From: an uncultured Bacteroidota bacterium | GTDB lineage: Bacteria > Bacteroidota > Bacteroidia > Chitinophagales > Chitinophagaceae | Direction of reading: 5' to 3' | Assembly: GCA_903912435.1 (NCBI GenBank) | Contig: CAIWHI010000102.1 | Coordinates: 1-9,588, forward strand | Length of the DNA stretch: 9,588 bases | In this document: piece after piece, positions 1 through 6,825 of the stretch | How the letters are laid out: every line of letters starts with the position of its first letter | Numbering within the stretch: the stretch's first letter is position 1 | Translations under genes and position numbers: made by a program | The notes under the pieces: generated by a model | Database searches by the model: none | What the model saw: only the letters and a program-made list of their open reading frames with translations | What the model was told of the DNA's origin: nothing

Positions 1-29
1 TATTTAAAAAGGAGTTCATCATCCTTTTA

Positions 30-37
30 TATTTTTG
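30..37 (+). promoter_or_regulatory. Putative Bacteroidota -7 promoter box for the MFS gene
   Basis: TATTTTTG fits the TAnnTTTG -7 consensus of the Bacteroidota housekeeping sigma factor exactly and lies 25 bases before the ATG at 63, which would give a leader of roughly 20 bases. No clear TTG -33 element is seen at the expected distance, so the call rests on the -7 match and its position. Similar boxes precede other genes in this window. Confidence 0.4.
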
Positions 38-62
38 CAGCTCAATTACCCAATAAAATACC

Positions 63-1340
63 ATGGCCATACAACGCAGTGCAGCACTTAAATTTATATT
101 CATTACCATCCTTATTGACGTAATAGGGGTAGGTATTATTATCCCTGTACTGCCAGCCCTTATCAGGCAACTAACAGGCGGAGACATATCCATTGCAGCC
201 CGCGATGGTAGCTGGCTATTATTTGCCTATGCCATAATGCAGTTTCTCTTTTCACCCCTTGTAGGTGCACTAAGCGACCAATATGGCCGTAGGCCTGTAC
301 TACTTTTCGCGCTCTTTGGTTTAGGTATTGACTATATTTTCCAGGCACTGTCCCCTACCCTTACCCTACTGTTTATAGGTCGTATTATAGCTGGTATCAC
401 CGGTGCAAGTTATACCACAGCAACTGCCTATATTGCCGATATCAGCACTCCTGAAAAACGAGCCCAGAATTTCGGGATGGTAGGTGTTGCATTTGGTATT
501 GGGTTTATTATTGGTCCCTCAATAGGCGGCCTATGTAGTACCATAGGGGCACACATCCCTAACACGGGCAATTTCGATTGGTCTGTAAGGCTACCCTTTA
601 TTGTAGCAGCTATTTTCAGCTTATTGAATATGCTGTACGGTTATTTCGTCCTCCCCGAATCTCTGGAAAAGGAGCACCGCAGGATTATTGACTGGAAGAA
701 AGCTAACCCTATCAGTTCCTTATTACGCATTCGCCGTTACCCTGTTATTTCGGGTTTGGCCATTTCATTTTTCCTTATTTATCTGGCCTCACATGCGGTT
801 CAGTCCAATTGGGCTTATTATACTATCTATAAATTCAACTGGAGTAGCCTTATGGTTGGCTTATCACTTTCGGTAGTTGGGGTCTTGGTCGCAATAGTAC
901 AGGGAGGCTTGATACGTTACACCATTCCAAAACTTGGTGAGAAAAACTCAGTCTACATCGGATTAGCCCTTTATGTGCTAGGCCTTGTCCTTTTTGCCTT
1001 TGCCTCCCAAAGTTGGATGATGTTTGCTTGCTTGGTACCCTATTGCCTGGGTGGCATCTGTGGCCCGGCCCTGCAAGGCATCATCTCAAACCAGGTACCG
1101 GCCAATGAGCAGGGCGAACTGCAAGGCACCCTTACCAGCCTCATCAGCATCACCTCCATTTTCGGGCCCATAATTATGAACAATATTTTCGCCTATTTCA
1201 CCAGCCCCAAAGCCCCATTCCTCTTCCCTGGTATGCCATTTATTGCAGGGGCAGTTCTAATGTTGGCCTCCATATTCACAGCTATGCCCTCATTAATCCA
1301 CTATCATAATACCAAAAAGGCAGAAGACTTGAATAAATAA
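63..1340 (+). CDS. TetA-like MFS drug/H+ antiporter family transporter
   Basis: A 425-residue inner-membrane transporter with about 12 predicted hydrophobic segments, belonging to the major facilitator superfamily and closest in pattern to the tetracycline-exporter (TetA/DHA1) group. TM1 carries an Asp (D20) before GVGIIIPVLP, as in TetA. Motif A is GALSDQYGRRPVL (68-80), TM4 has GRIIAGITGA (106-115, conserved Arg107), and TM5 carries the antiporter motif C, GIGFIIGPSIGG (145-156). TetA proteins are near 400 residues, so the length is full. ATG 63 is the first start after an in-frame stop at 54-56. The GGAG at 11-14 is too far away to be its ribosome site. By family it would exchange a drug or metabolite for protons. 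The substrate cannot be read from the sequence and tetracycline resistance should not be assumed. It appears to be transcribed alone. Confidence 0.9.
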   Translation: MAIQRSAALKFIFITILIDVIGVGIIIPVLPALIRQLTGGDISIAARDGSWLLFAYAIMQFLFSPLVGALSDQYGRRPVLLFALFGLGIDYIFQALSPTLTLLFIGRIIAGITGASYTTATAYIADISTPEKRAQNFGMVGVAFGIGFIIGPSIGGLCSTIGAHIPNTGNFDWSVRLPFIVAAIFSLLNMLYGYFVLPESLEKEHRRIIDWKKANPISSLLRIRRYPVISGLAISFFLIYLASHAVQSNWAYYTIYKFNWSSLMVGLSLSVVGVLVAIVQGGLIRYTIPKLGEKNSVYIGLALYVLGLVLFAFASQSWMMFACLVPYCLGGICGPALQGIISNQVPANEQGELQGTLTSLISITSIFGPIIMNNIFAYFTSPKAPFLFPGMPFIAGAVLMLASIFTAMPSLIHYHNTKKAEDLNK

Positions 1341-1359
1341 AGATTGATTTATTACGACT

Positions 1360-1418
1360 GGCGCGAGTGTTCCAATAGGATCACTCGTGCCTACACAAAT
1401 CAGCCGGTCTGCGACCGG
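1360..1418. repeat. REP-like pair of imperfect and perfect hairpins
   Basis: Two stem-loops lie back to back shortly after the MFS stop. The first pairs GGCGCGAGTG (1360-1369) with CACTCGTGCC (1382-1391) with one G.T wobble, and TCC/GGA extend it beyond a T-T mismatch around an AATA loop. The second pairs CCGGTC (1404-1409) with GACCGG (1413-1418) over a 3-base loop. Two adjacent GC-rich hairpins outside genes are the form of REP or RAYT-associated repeats. No transposase gene is in the window and repetition elsewhere in the genome cannot be seen here. A transcript-end structure for the MFS gene is the alternative, but no T-run follows. Confidence 0.45.
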
Positions 1419-1443
1419 AATTCAAACGACCAATACTTAAATA

Positions 1444-1608
1444 TTACAAAAGCCCAATAAAGAACATTACACTAAAAAGGCCTAAAAGTATTTCCCAAGA
1501 TTTTGAAAATTCGTTTTTATACTTATCACCAAAGTCAAATGATGGAAAAATTGCGGTCAGACCGCTTTCCGCGGTCAGACCGCAATTTTTGTCTCGCTGA
1601 TCACTAAA
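1444..1608 (-). pseudogene. Protein-like minus-strand remnant, probable C-terminal fragment
   Basis: On the minus strand a frame stays open for 54 codons from after a TAG (1609-1611) to a TAA (1444-1446) with no usable start codon near its beginning. The last 33 residues read like a real protein end: a charged stretch with FGDKYKNEFSKSWE, then a hydrophobic tail, ILLGLFSVMFFIGLL, that could be a membrane segment. The N-terminal third of the frame is the translation of the nested palindrome at 1546-1590 (GLTA twice). This could be the tail of a decayed gene whose upstream part was lost or replaced by the palindrome. It could also be chance. I do not recognise the family. Confidence 0.25.
1546..1590. 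repeat. Nested palindrome: two self-complementary 13-mers inside a 20-bp inverted repeat
   Basis: Arms of 20 bases (1546-1565 and 1571-1590) are inverted repeats of each other around TTTCC with a single mismatch. Each arm contains the same 13-mer, GCGGTCAGACCGC (1553-1565 and 1571-1583), which is itself a 6-bp palindrome around one base. The element is thus both a direct repeat with an 18-bp period and an inverted repeat. Flanking A5 and T5 runs give it the shape of a bidirectional rho-independent terminator. It may serve that role, act as a double operator for a dimeric regulator, or be a mobile palindromic repeat. Confidence 0.75.
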
Positions 1609-1713
1609 CTACAAATGAAAACATCACCTCTTCCACCTAACCCTGAAAACAATCGCCCAAATTTTAACTTTTCAAAATCGTGCCTCATAATTTCCACTTT
1701 GGGTATTAGATAT

Positions 1714-1721
1714 TACTTTTG
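1714..1721 (+). promoter_or_regulatory. Putative -7 promoter box for the OmpH-like gene
   Basis: TACTTTTG matches TAnnTTTG exactly and lies 27 bases before the ATG at 1749. A TTG at 1699-1701 is only 12 bases upstream, shorter than the usual spacing of about 19, so the -33 element is unclear. The rest of the gap from 1609 to 1713 shows nothing else I can support. Confidence 0.4.
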
Positions 1722-1748
1722 AAGCTTAATCACTAATACGTTTTATAA

Positions 1749-2372
1749 ATGAAAAATATTTCTGTAGTTCTGGGCTCTTTATCGGTAGTAGGAGCTTTGT
1801 TTTTCTTAGGTTCTTGCAATAACCAACCCAAAGCCGCTCCTGCCTCAACCGCTACCCCTACTGCTGATGCCACGTCGGGTAGCAATAGTGGCAAGGTGGC
1901 CTGGGTGAACATCGATACGCTTGAAGCTAAGTATGAATTCCTGAAAAAAAACCAGGACGATTTCAAAGCTAAACAAGAGCAAATGGAAGGCGAACTGCAA
2001 CGCTCTTATGCCCAGATGCAGGCTGACGCTGAAGAAGTACAGAAAAAAGCACAGGCAAATAACCTGACCCAAACAGAATACGAAAATGCAAGAAAACGCC
2101 TGGACCAGATGCAAAAAAGCCTCGAAACCCGCAGGCAGGCTCTTACTGATGAATTGCTAAAGCAAAAAGAGGACTTTAGTAAGAAACTAAAAGGCAAGTT
2201 GGATGCCTTCCTGGAGGATTATAACAAAACCAAACACTACGATTATATCCTCTCTTACTCTAGTGCCGGCTCCCCAATTCTGTATAAGAACAATGCCCTG
2301 GAAATCACCAAAGAAGTAATAGATGGCATGAATGCACAGGAAAAGAATGAAGCAGCAAAAACTGGTAAATAA
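1749..2372 (+). CDS. OmpH/Skp-like periplasmic chaperone, predicted lipoprotein
   Basis: A 207-residue protein with a lipoprotein signal peptide: Lys2, a hydrophobic core, and lipobox LGSC with the acylated Cys23. A low-complexity Ala/Pro/Thr/Ser linker (about 27-50) leads to the OmpH-family start KVAWVNIDTLEAKYEFLKK. A long, highly charged helical region (about 60-150), predicted to form the coiled-coil tentacle of Skp/OmpH proteins, follows, then a strand-rich end with YDYILSYSSAGSPILY. In the family, trimers hold unfolded outer-membrane proteins in their cavity on the way to the BAM complex. Classical Skp is soluble, whereas this one appears membrane-anchored on the periplasmic face. It has its own -7 box and is followed by a strong inverted repeat, so it is probably monocistronic. 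The family is secure, the client proteins are unknown. Confidence 0.85.
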   Translation: MKNISVVLGSLSVVGALFFLGSCNNQPKAAPASTATPTADATSGSNSGKVAWVNIDTLEAKYEFLKKNQDDFKAKQEQMEGELQRSYAQMQADAEEVQKKAQANNLTQTEYENARKRLDQMQKSLETRRQALTDELLKQKEDFSKKLKGKLDAFLEDYNKTKHYDYILSYSSAGSPILYKNNALEITKEVIDGMNAQEKNEAAKTGK

Positions 2373-2392
2373 TCAGGTCAGAAAAAATTGAG

Positions 2393-2443
2393 TAATGTTT
2401 TTGGTTCCTAGCGGTCTCTACCATATAAGAACCAAAAACATTA
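2393..2443 (+). terminator. 15-bp perfect inverted repeat, probable terminator
   Basis: TAATGTTTTTGGTTC (2393-2407) pairs perfectly with its reverse complement at 2429-2443 around a 21-base loop. It starts 20 bases after the OmpH-like stop and is followed by an AT-rich stretch with TTTT (2449-2452). The stem is AT-rich and the loop long for a classic terminator. Because it ends just before the putative promoter of the permease gene, an operator role is also possible. Confidence 0.55.
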
Positions 2444-2454
2444 AATAATTTTAC

Positions 2455-2461
2455 TACTTTG
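2455..2461 (+). promoter_or_regulatory. Putative -7 promoter box for the permease gene
   Basis: TACTTTG is one T short of TAnnTTTG and lies 16 bases before the TTG start at 2478, giving a very short leader. No -33 TTG is visible because the upstream sequence is occupied by the inverted repeat. The same heptamer occurs before the small pseudogene at 5065. Confidence 0.3.
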
Positions 2462-2477
2462 CTTCAAAAATAACCAC

Positions 2478-3926
2478 TTGAATAATAGCATAGAAAGCAA
2501 CACTCAAAAAGAAGGTTCATTCAGCCGCTCATTAACATTGCTCGATGGAGCATTGCTGGTTATCGGGTCAATGATAGGCTCAGGAATATTTATTGTCAGT
2601 GCCGATATTGCCCGCTCGGTGGGTAGTGCCGGATGGCTGGTGGTGGTTTGGCTTATCTCAGGCTTTATAACACTTACAGCTGCCCTTAGCTATGGCGAAC
2701 TGAGCGGCATGTATCCCCAGGCAGGTGGCCAGTATGTTTATCTGCGTGAGGCGTTTGGCAAGTTGTATGGCTTCCTGTATGGTTGGTCTTTTTTTGCTGT
2801 TATCCAAACAGGCACAATTGCCGCAGTAGGAGTAGCTTTTGGCAAGTTTGCCGGCTACCTAAATCCTTCACTTGGGGATGAAAATATCCTGTTTCAATCG
2901 GGTGCCTATCATATTTCTGCCGCCCAGGTGGTAGGTATTGGTACCATTGTATTCCTTACCTTTCTCAATACGCTAGGGGTTAAAAGCGGTAAGTGGATTC
3001 AATTCTTCTTCACATTCGCCAAGATAGCCGCCATGGCTGCCCTCATCATCTTTGGCTTTAGCTTTTTCTCCGACCATTCCATTTGGGCCATGAACTGGCA
3101 AGATGCATGGCAGGCCAAGAAAATAAGCAAGGACGTAGGAGTAATTACCCACGAAAGCCTTTCTGGTGCAACACTTATAGTAGCCATATGCGTAGCCATG
3201 GTGGGTGCATTATTCTCCAGCGATGCATGGAACAGCGTAACCTTCATTGCAGGTGAAATTCGCAAGCCCGAGCGCAATATAGGCCTAAGCCTCTTCATAG
3301 GTACTGTAGTAGTAACCCTGCTCTATGTAAGCATGAACTTTATGTACCTGAATGTGATGAGTGTAAGCGAGATTGCCCATGCCCCATCAGACAGGGTAGC
3401 AACTGCCGCAGCACTTAAAATATTTTCAGGAAATGGAGCCAAGATTATAGCCCTGCTCATTATGGTGTCCACCTTTGGTTGCAATAATGGCTTGATCCTA
3501 TCAGGTGCAAGGGTTTATTATACCATGGCTAAAGACGGACTTTTTCTCCCTGCGGCTAAAAAACTCAATAACAAAGGTGTTCCATCACAGGCCCTCTGGA
3601 TGCAATGCTTCTGGGCGTCGGCATTATGCCTTAGCGGTAAATATGGCGACCTCCTCGACTTTATTATTTTCACAGTACTCCTGTTTTATATTTTAACCAT
3701 TGCAGGTATCTTTAAATTGCGCCGCGCTGCCCCCAATCATCCACGACCCTACAAGGCTTTTGGATACCCTCTCATCCCTGCTGTCTATATTTTACTGGCA
3801 TCTTTTATCTGCATAGTATTACTAAAATTCAAACCAGACTATACCTGGCCCGGCCTAATCATTGTACTCATAGGCCTGCCTATCTACTATTTTTTACAAA
3901 AGAACAATACTACCGCTACCCAATAG
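2478..3926 (+). CDS. APC-superfamily amino acid permease (SteT/LAT-like)
   Basis: A 482-residue inner-membrane transporter with about 12 hydrophobic segments. TM1 carries the APC substrate-binding signature IGSMIGSGIF (29-38). AGGQYVYLREAFG and the downstream VTFIAGEIRKPERN segment are typical of the bacterial LAT-like branch that includes the serine/threonine exchanger SteT. It probably takes up or exchanges neutral amino acids; the exact substrate is not readable. The start is TTG: an in-frame stop lies at 2442-2444, there is no ATG after it until codon 32, and starting there would cut away half of TM1 and its signature. The 46-base gap to the heptose kinase, with no clear promoter or terminator, leaves co-transcription possible, although the two functions are not obviously linked. 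Confidence 0.88.
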   Translation: MNNSIESNTQKEGSFSRSLTLLDGALLVIGSMIGSGIFIVSADIARSVGSAGWLVVVWLISGFITLTAALSYGELSGMYPQAGGQYVYLREAFGKLYGFLYGWSFFAVIQTGTIAAVGVAFGKFAGYLNPSLGDENILFQSGAYHISAAQVVGIGTIVFLTFLNTLGVKSGKWIQFFFTFAKIAAMAALIIFGFSFFSDHSIWAMNWQDAWQAKKISKDVGVITHESLSGATLIVAICVAMVGALFSSDAWNSVTFIAGEIRKPERNIGLSLFIGTVVVTLLYVSMNFMYLNVMSVSEIAHAPSDRVATAAALKIFSGNGAKIIALLIMVSTFGCNNGLILSGARVYYTMAKDGLFLPAAKKLNNKGVPSQALWMQCFWASALCLSGKYGDLLDFIIFTVLLFYILTIAGIFKLRRAAPNHPRPYKAFGYPLIPAVYILLASFICIVLLKFKPDYTWPGLIIVLIGLPIYYFLQKNNTTATQ

Positions 3927-3972
3927 CATTGTAAAATAGCTGCACAGGGTGATGATGAATAAATAATTGACA

Positions 3973-4974
3973 ATGAACAAGGCTGAACTGCAAACGATAT
4001 TCGACAAGATGGATGGACTACACGTAGTGGTAGTTGGTGATGTAATGCTCGATAATTACTGGTGGGGAAATGTGGACCGGATATCGCCCGAAGCACCTGT
4101 GCCTATTGTTGCACTTACCCGCCGTGAATGCAGGCTGGGCGGTGCAGCAAATGTAGCCCTCAATTGCCGTTCCCTTGGTGCAAAAGTAACACTTGCCACA
4201 GTAACAGGTGATGACAGTGAAGGCAAAACATTGGTGAAGCTAGCCACTGAAGCAGGAATAGATACCAGCCTGGTAATGCAAAGCTGGCGCAGGCCTACCA
4301 CTACCAAAACAAGGGTACTGAGCCGCAACCAGCAAATGATGCGCATAGATGATGAGGTAACTGACGAACTATATGTGGAAGAAGAACACCCTTTTATAGA
4401 CTTAGTATTGAGGTTCCTGCAAAGAGTAAAACCTGATGTACTGATATTTGAAGATTACAACAAGGGCCTGCTCAAAGAAAATGTGATTCAACGCATCACA
4501 GCCCATTGCAAAGAAATAGGCATTATTACTTCAGTTGACCCTAAAAAGAAAAACTTCCTGGCCTATAAAAATGTAACCATCTTTAAGCCCAATTTGAAAG
4601 AAGTGCGGGAAGGCCTGAATATGCACCTGGAAGCTATTACCCTTGATGAACTCAATGAAGTGCACAAAAAACTAAATACCGAACTGCACCACGATATCAC
4701 CTTCATCACCCTGAGTGAAAAAGGTGTGTTTTATAATAATGGTTTCATATCCCACATTATCCCCGCCCGCCTCAGGAATATTGCTGATGTTTCGGGTGCC
4801 GGCGATACTGTAATTGCAACAGCCTCAATAATCTATGCCCTCACCAAAGACGTAAACCTCATGTCTGAAATATCTAACCTTGCCGGTGGCCTTGTGTGTG
4901 AGGAAGTAGGTGTGGTATCCATCAAAAAAGAGAAACTGCGGAAAGAAAGCGAGCGGATATTGTGTTTGGGGTAG
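3973..4974 (+). CDS. rfaE1: RfaE-type PfkB sugar kinase, likely D-glycero-beta-D-manno-heptose-7-phosphate kinase
   Basis: A 333-residue ribokinase/PfkB-fold kinase of the RfaE/HldE N-terminal domain type. Visible motifs are VVVGDVMLDNYWWGNVDRIS (18-37), the first PfkB motif GGAAN (56-60), EDYNKG (160-165, cf. DYGKG in HldE), FKPNLKE (204-210) and the ATP/anion-hole motif DVSGAGDT (272-279) with catalytic base Asp278. The family reaction phosphorylates heptose-7-phosphate at C1 for ADP-heptose, the precursor of the LPS inner core. There is no C-terminal nucleotidyltransferase domain, so it is the kinase half only and a separate HldC/RfaE2-type partner would be needed. ATG 3973 is preferred over the in-frame TTG two codons upstream. 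A related PfkB kinase with another sugar substrate is the main alternative. Confidence 0.82.
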   Translation: MNKAELQTIFDKMDGLHVVVVGDVMLDNYWWGNVDRISPEAPVPIVALTRRECRLGGAANVALNCRSLGAKVTLATVTGDDSEGKTLVKLATEAGIDTSLVMQSWRRPTTTKTRVLSRNQQMMRIDDEVTDELYVEEEHPFIDLVLRFLQRVKPDVLIFEDYNKGLLKENVIQRITAHCKEIGIITSVDPKKKNFLAYKNVTIFKPNLKEVREGLNMHLEAITLDELNEVHKKLNTELHHDITFITLSEKGVFYNNGFISHIIPARLRNIADVSGAGDTVIATASIIYALTKDVNLMSEISNLAGGLVCEEVGVVSIKKEKLRKESERILCLG

Positions 4975-5064
4975 CTATATTAAATATATACATCTCTATT
5001 ATTGCTCTGTCTGGAATAAATTTGGTAAACTGTTTTTACAAGGACAAATAGTATACAATAAAAT

Positions 5065-5071
5065 TACTTTG
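5065..5071 (+). promoter_or_regulatory. Putative -7 promoter box before a decayed small gene
   Basis: TACTTTG, identical to the box before the permease gene, lies 16 bases before the ATG at 5087. The spacing from box to start is the same as in intact genes of this window, which supports the view that the reading frame at 5087 was once a gene. No -33 element is evident. Confidence 0.3.
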
Positions 5072-5086
5072 TCTTACCTTCGCCAT

Positions 5087-5307
5087 ATGACAATAAGACA
5101 AAAATATCAGATGCTACAAAATAAAACTACTACTCAGTAGATAGTAGTTAATGCTGTTTATAGCAGTATGATGTTGGAAACCCAATTTGTTTCTAAGGAA
5201 CGTCTAAATGAACTTTATCAGACTGTATTAAAAGAAAAACAGTCCTTAAGTTAGCCAATCCTCCTGCCATCCAAACCCTCCGCTTCTGGCTCGAAAAAGC
5301 ATTATAG
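5087..5307 (+). pseudogene. Small decayed gene with one nonsense codon and a probable 1-bp deletion
   Basis: From ATG 5087 the frame reads 17 codons to TAG (5138-5140), then continues in the same frame for 37 more codons, including ERLNELYQTVLKEK, to a TAG at 5252-5254. The neighbouring frame supplies a convincing ending, KLANPPAIQTLRFWLEKAL, with stop TAG at 5305-5307. Adding one A in the run AAAAGAAAAA (about 5229-5238) joins the two into a single 74-codon frame apart from the first TAG. A promoter-like box sits upstream. The charged, helical product is not recognised. A sequencing error in the A-run could explain the frameshift but not the nonsense codon. It could also be a fragment of a longer gene. 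Confidence 0.4.
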
Positions 5308-5375
5308 TACACTTTATCCACATCTTTATTCACCTGCCCTTTAACATTTTCACATTTCCAATGCCATAAATATTT

Positions 5376-5383
5376 TACCTTTG
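5376..5383 (+). promoter_or_regulatory. Putative -7 promoter box at the very start of the VWA-phosphatase-kinase operon
   Basis: TACCTTTG matches TAnnTTTG exactly, and only three bases separate it from ATG 5387. Transcription beginning a few bases after the box would make a leaderless or nearly leaderless message. The box contains the alternative TTG codon at 5381, so that start could not be used from this promoter. The 68 bases before it (5308-5375) show no other signal I can name. Confidence 0.45.
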
Positions 5384-5386
5384 GTT

Positions 5387-6061
5387 ATGGACGAGTATAT
5401 TTCATTTGAACAGATTCCTTTCGGAAGTGATAATTTCGCAGATAATCCTGAACCCAGGTGCCCTTGTGTTTTACTGCTCGATACCTCGGGGTCTATGGGT
5501 GGTATGCCATTGATGCAACTCAATGAAGGTGTGCGTACATTTAAGCAGGAATTATTGTCCGACCACCTGGCTACCAAGCGTGTGGAAGTTGCTATTGTTA
5601 CTTTTGGCCCGGTAACCGTTGAGTCTGATTTCCATACCGTACCCAATTTTCATCCCCGTGAACTTGACACCACAGGCGATACACCTATGGGAGAGGCAAT
5701 CCTGAAAGGGATTGATATGATCACCAAACGCAAAAAAGAATACAAAAATCATGGCATATCTTATTACAAACCCTGGATAATACTGATAACTGATGGCGCC
5801 CCTACCGATGAATGGGCCAGGGCTGCTATGGGTGTAAGGGAAGGTGAAGCCGGCAAATCTTTTGCATTCTTTGCTATAGGTGTAGAAGGTGCCAATATGG
5901 AAATCCTTAAGGACATTTCGGTTAGGGCGCCATTAAAATTGAAAGGGTTGATGTTCCGTGAATTCTTTATGTGGTTATCAGCATCAATGAAAATGGTATC
6001 CAGCAAAAACCCCGGTACAGCCGTTAATCTTTTACCACCTAGTGGTTGGTCTGAATTATGA
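5387..6061 (+). CDS. TerY-like von Willebrand factor A domain protein
   Basis: A 224-residue cytoplasmic protein that is almost entirely one VWA domain. It has a complete metal-ion-dependent adhesion site: DTSGS (Asp32, Ser34, Ser36), Thr99 in TGDTPMGEAI, and Asp136 in LITDGAPTDEW. The segment NPEPRCPCVLLLDTSGSMGG and the KRVEVAIVTFG strand are characteristic of the TerY/YegL group. In the family such proteins are metal-dependent protein-binding scaffolds. Here it would bring partners or substrates to the phosphatase and kinase encoded next. ATG 5387 is chosen over TTG 5381 because the TTG lies in the promoter box. The stop codon overlaps the next start as ATGA, so the two are translationally coupled. 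The Cys pair CPC (25-27) appears to be a normal feature of the group. Confidence 0.88.
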   Translation: MDEYISFEQIPFGSDNFADNPEPRCPCVLLLDTSGSMGGMPLMQLNEGVRTFKQELLSDHLATKRVEVAIVTFGPVTVESDFHTVPNFHPRELDTTGDTPMGEAILKGIDMITKRKKEYKNHGISYYKPWIILITDGAPTDEWARAAMGVREGEAGKSFAFFAIGVEGANMEILKDISVRAPLKLKGLMFREFFMWLSASMKMVSSKNPGTAVNLLPPSGWSEL

Positions 6062-6825
6062 TATGGAAAGCAATAGGCCAAAGTGCAACTGGCACCTCTC
6101 ATACCGCCACAGGCAAGCCCTGTGAGGATGCCCTTCGCTTTACCACACAAGACACCCCGGATGGCGAACAAATCCTCATAGCTTGTGCTAGTGATGGAGC
6201 AGGTAGTGCAAGTCATGGTGGTTGGGCAGCCAACTATGCTACTACATTATGTACCAAACTATTGCAGTCACATGCTGCTTCATCCCTACCCCTAGAGGAA
6301 GGTGATGTTTATGCCATAGTGGAACAAATTTATGATGGTTTAAAAAACGAGGCTAATAATAATGAAATTGAATTAGCCGAATATTCCTGCACCCTATTAG
6401 GATGTTACCTGACATCTAGCTGGTCCGTATTTTTCCAGATTGGGGATGGGGCAATTATCAGGGATGATGGTAATGCCTATTATATACCCGTTTGGTGGCC
6501 ACATAATGGCGAATACCTTAATTCCACAGCATTTATAATTGATAGTCCTGGGCTAGGCAACCTTAATATTATGGTAATTGAGGAACCAGTGAATGAACTA
6601 TCCATTTTCACAGATGGGCTGCAAATGCTGGCCCTGAATATGGAAAGCGTAAATGTGCACCAGCCATTTTTTACAGGTCTGTTCAAATACCTGAGAATAG
6701 CTGATGAACCCGGTAAAATTATAGTGCTGGATAGGAAACTGGCCGAATACCTGGATGGAAAAGCTATTAACGACCGTACAGATGATGATAAAACCCTGTT
6801 TCTGGCTACAAGGCTAAGTGAATGA
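6058..6825 (+). CDS. PP2C-family serine/threonine phosphatase of the TerY-P triad
   Basis: A 255-residue cytoplasmic PPM/PP2C phosphatase, bacterial short form. The metal-binding acidic motifs are all present: CEDA (22-25, Asp24), ASDGAGS (44-50, Asp46), IGDG (128-131, Asp130), FTDG (184-187, Asp186) and the terminal RTDDDKT (240-246). It should be an active Mn/Mg-dependent phosphatase removing phosphate from Ser/Thr of proteins, presumably counteracting the kinase encoded downstream or resetting a shared target. Both ends overlap neighbouring genes by the four bases ATGA, which fixes its stoichiometry with them. There is no signal peptide and no membrane segment. The family call is firm, the substrate is inferred from context only. 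Confidence 0.9.
   Translation: MIWKAIGQSATGTSHTATGKPCEDALRFTTQDTPDGEQILIACASDGAGSASHGGWAANYATTLCTKLLQSHAASSLPLEEGDVYAIVEQIYDGLKNEANNNEIELAEYSCTLLGCYLTSSWSVFFQIGDGAIIRDDGNAYYIPVWWPHNGEYLNSTAFIIDSPGLGNLNIMVIEEPVNELSIFTDGLQMLALNMESVNVHQPFFTGLFKYLRIADEPGKIIVLDRKLAEYLDGKAINDRTDDDKTLFLATRLSE

Noticed and set aside
11..14. GGAG as ribosome binding site of the MFS gene
   Set aside because: About 48 bases from the ATG, and upstream of the putative promoter box, so it would not even be transcribed from it.
63..1340. Calling the MFS gene a tetracycline resistance gene
   Set aside because: The motifs fit the TetA-like group, but that group has many other substrates and there is no resistance context.
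1360..1590. CRISPR array from the repeated GGTC/GACC palindromes
   Set aside because: Only two identical 13-mers 5 bases apart plus one related hairpin; no regular spacers and no cas genes.
1615..1722. 35-codon plus-strand frame in the gap before the OmpH-like gene
   Set aside because: Low-complexity Pro/Asn-rich product, no promoter box at a suitable distance, and it overlaps the promoter of the real gene.
3967..3972. TTG start for the heptose kinase
   Set aside because: An ATG two codons later gives the usual N-terminus, and nothing favours the TTG.
4910..5140. 76-codon plus-strand frame overlapping the end of the heptose kinase gene
   Set aside because: The first half is an out-of-frame reading of the kinase gene; only the part from 5087 is kept, as a pseudogene.
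5764..6216. 150-codon minus-strand frame across the VWA/PP2C junction
   Set aside because: Antisense to two well-supported genes with complete active-site motifs, so a shadow.
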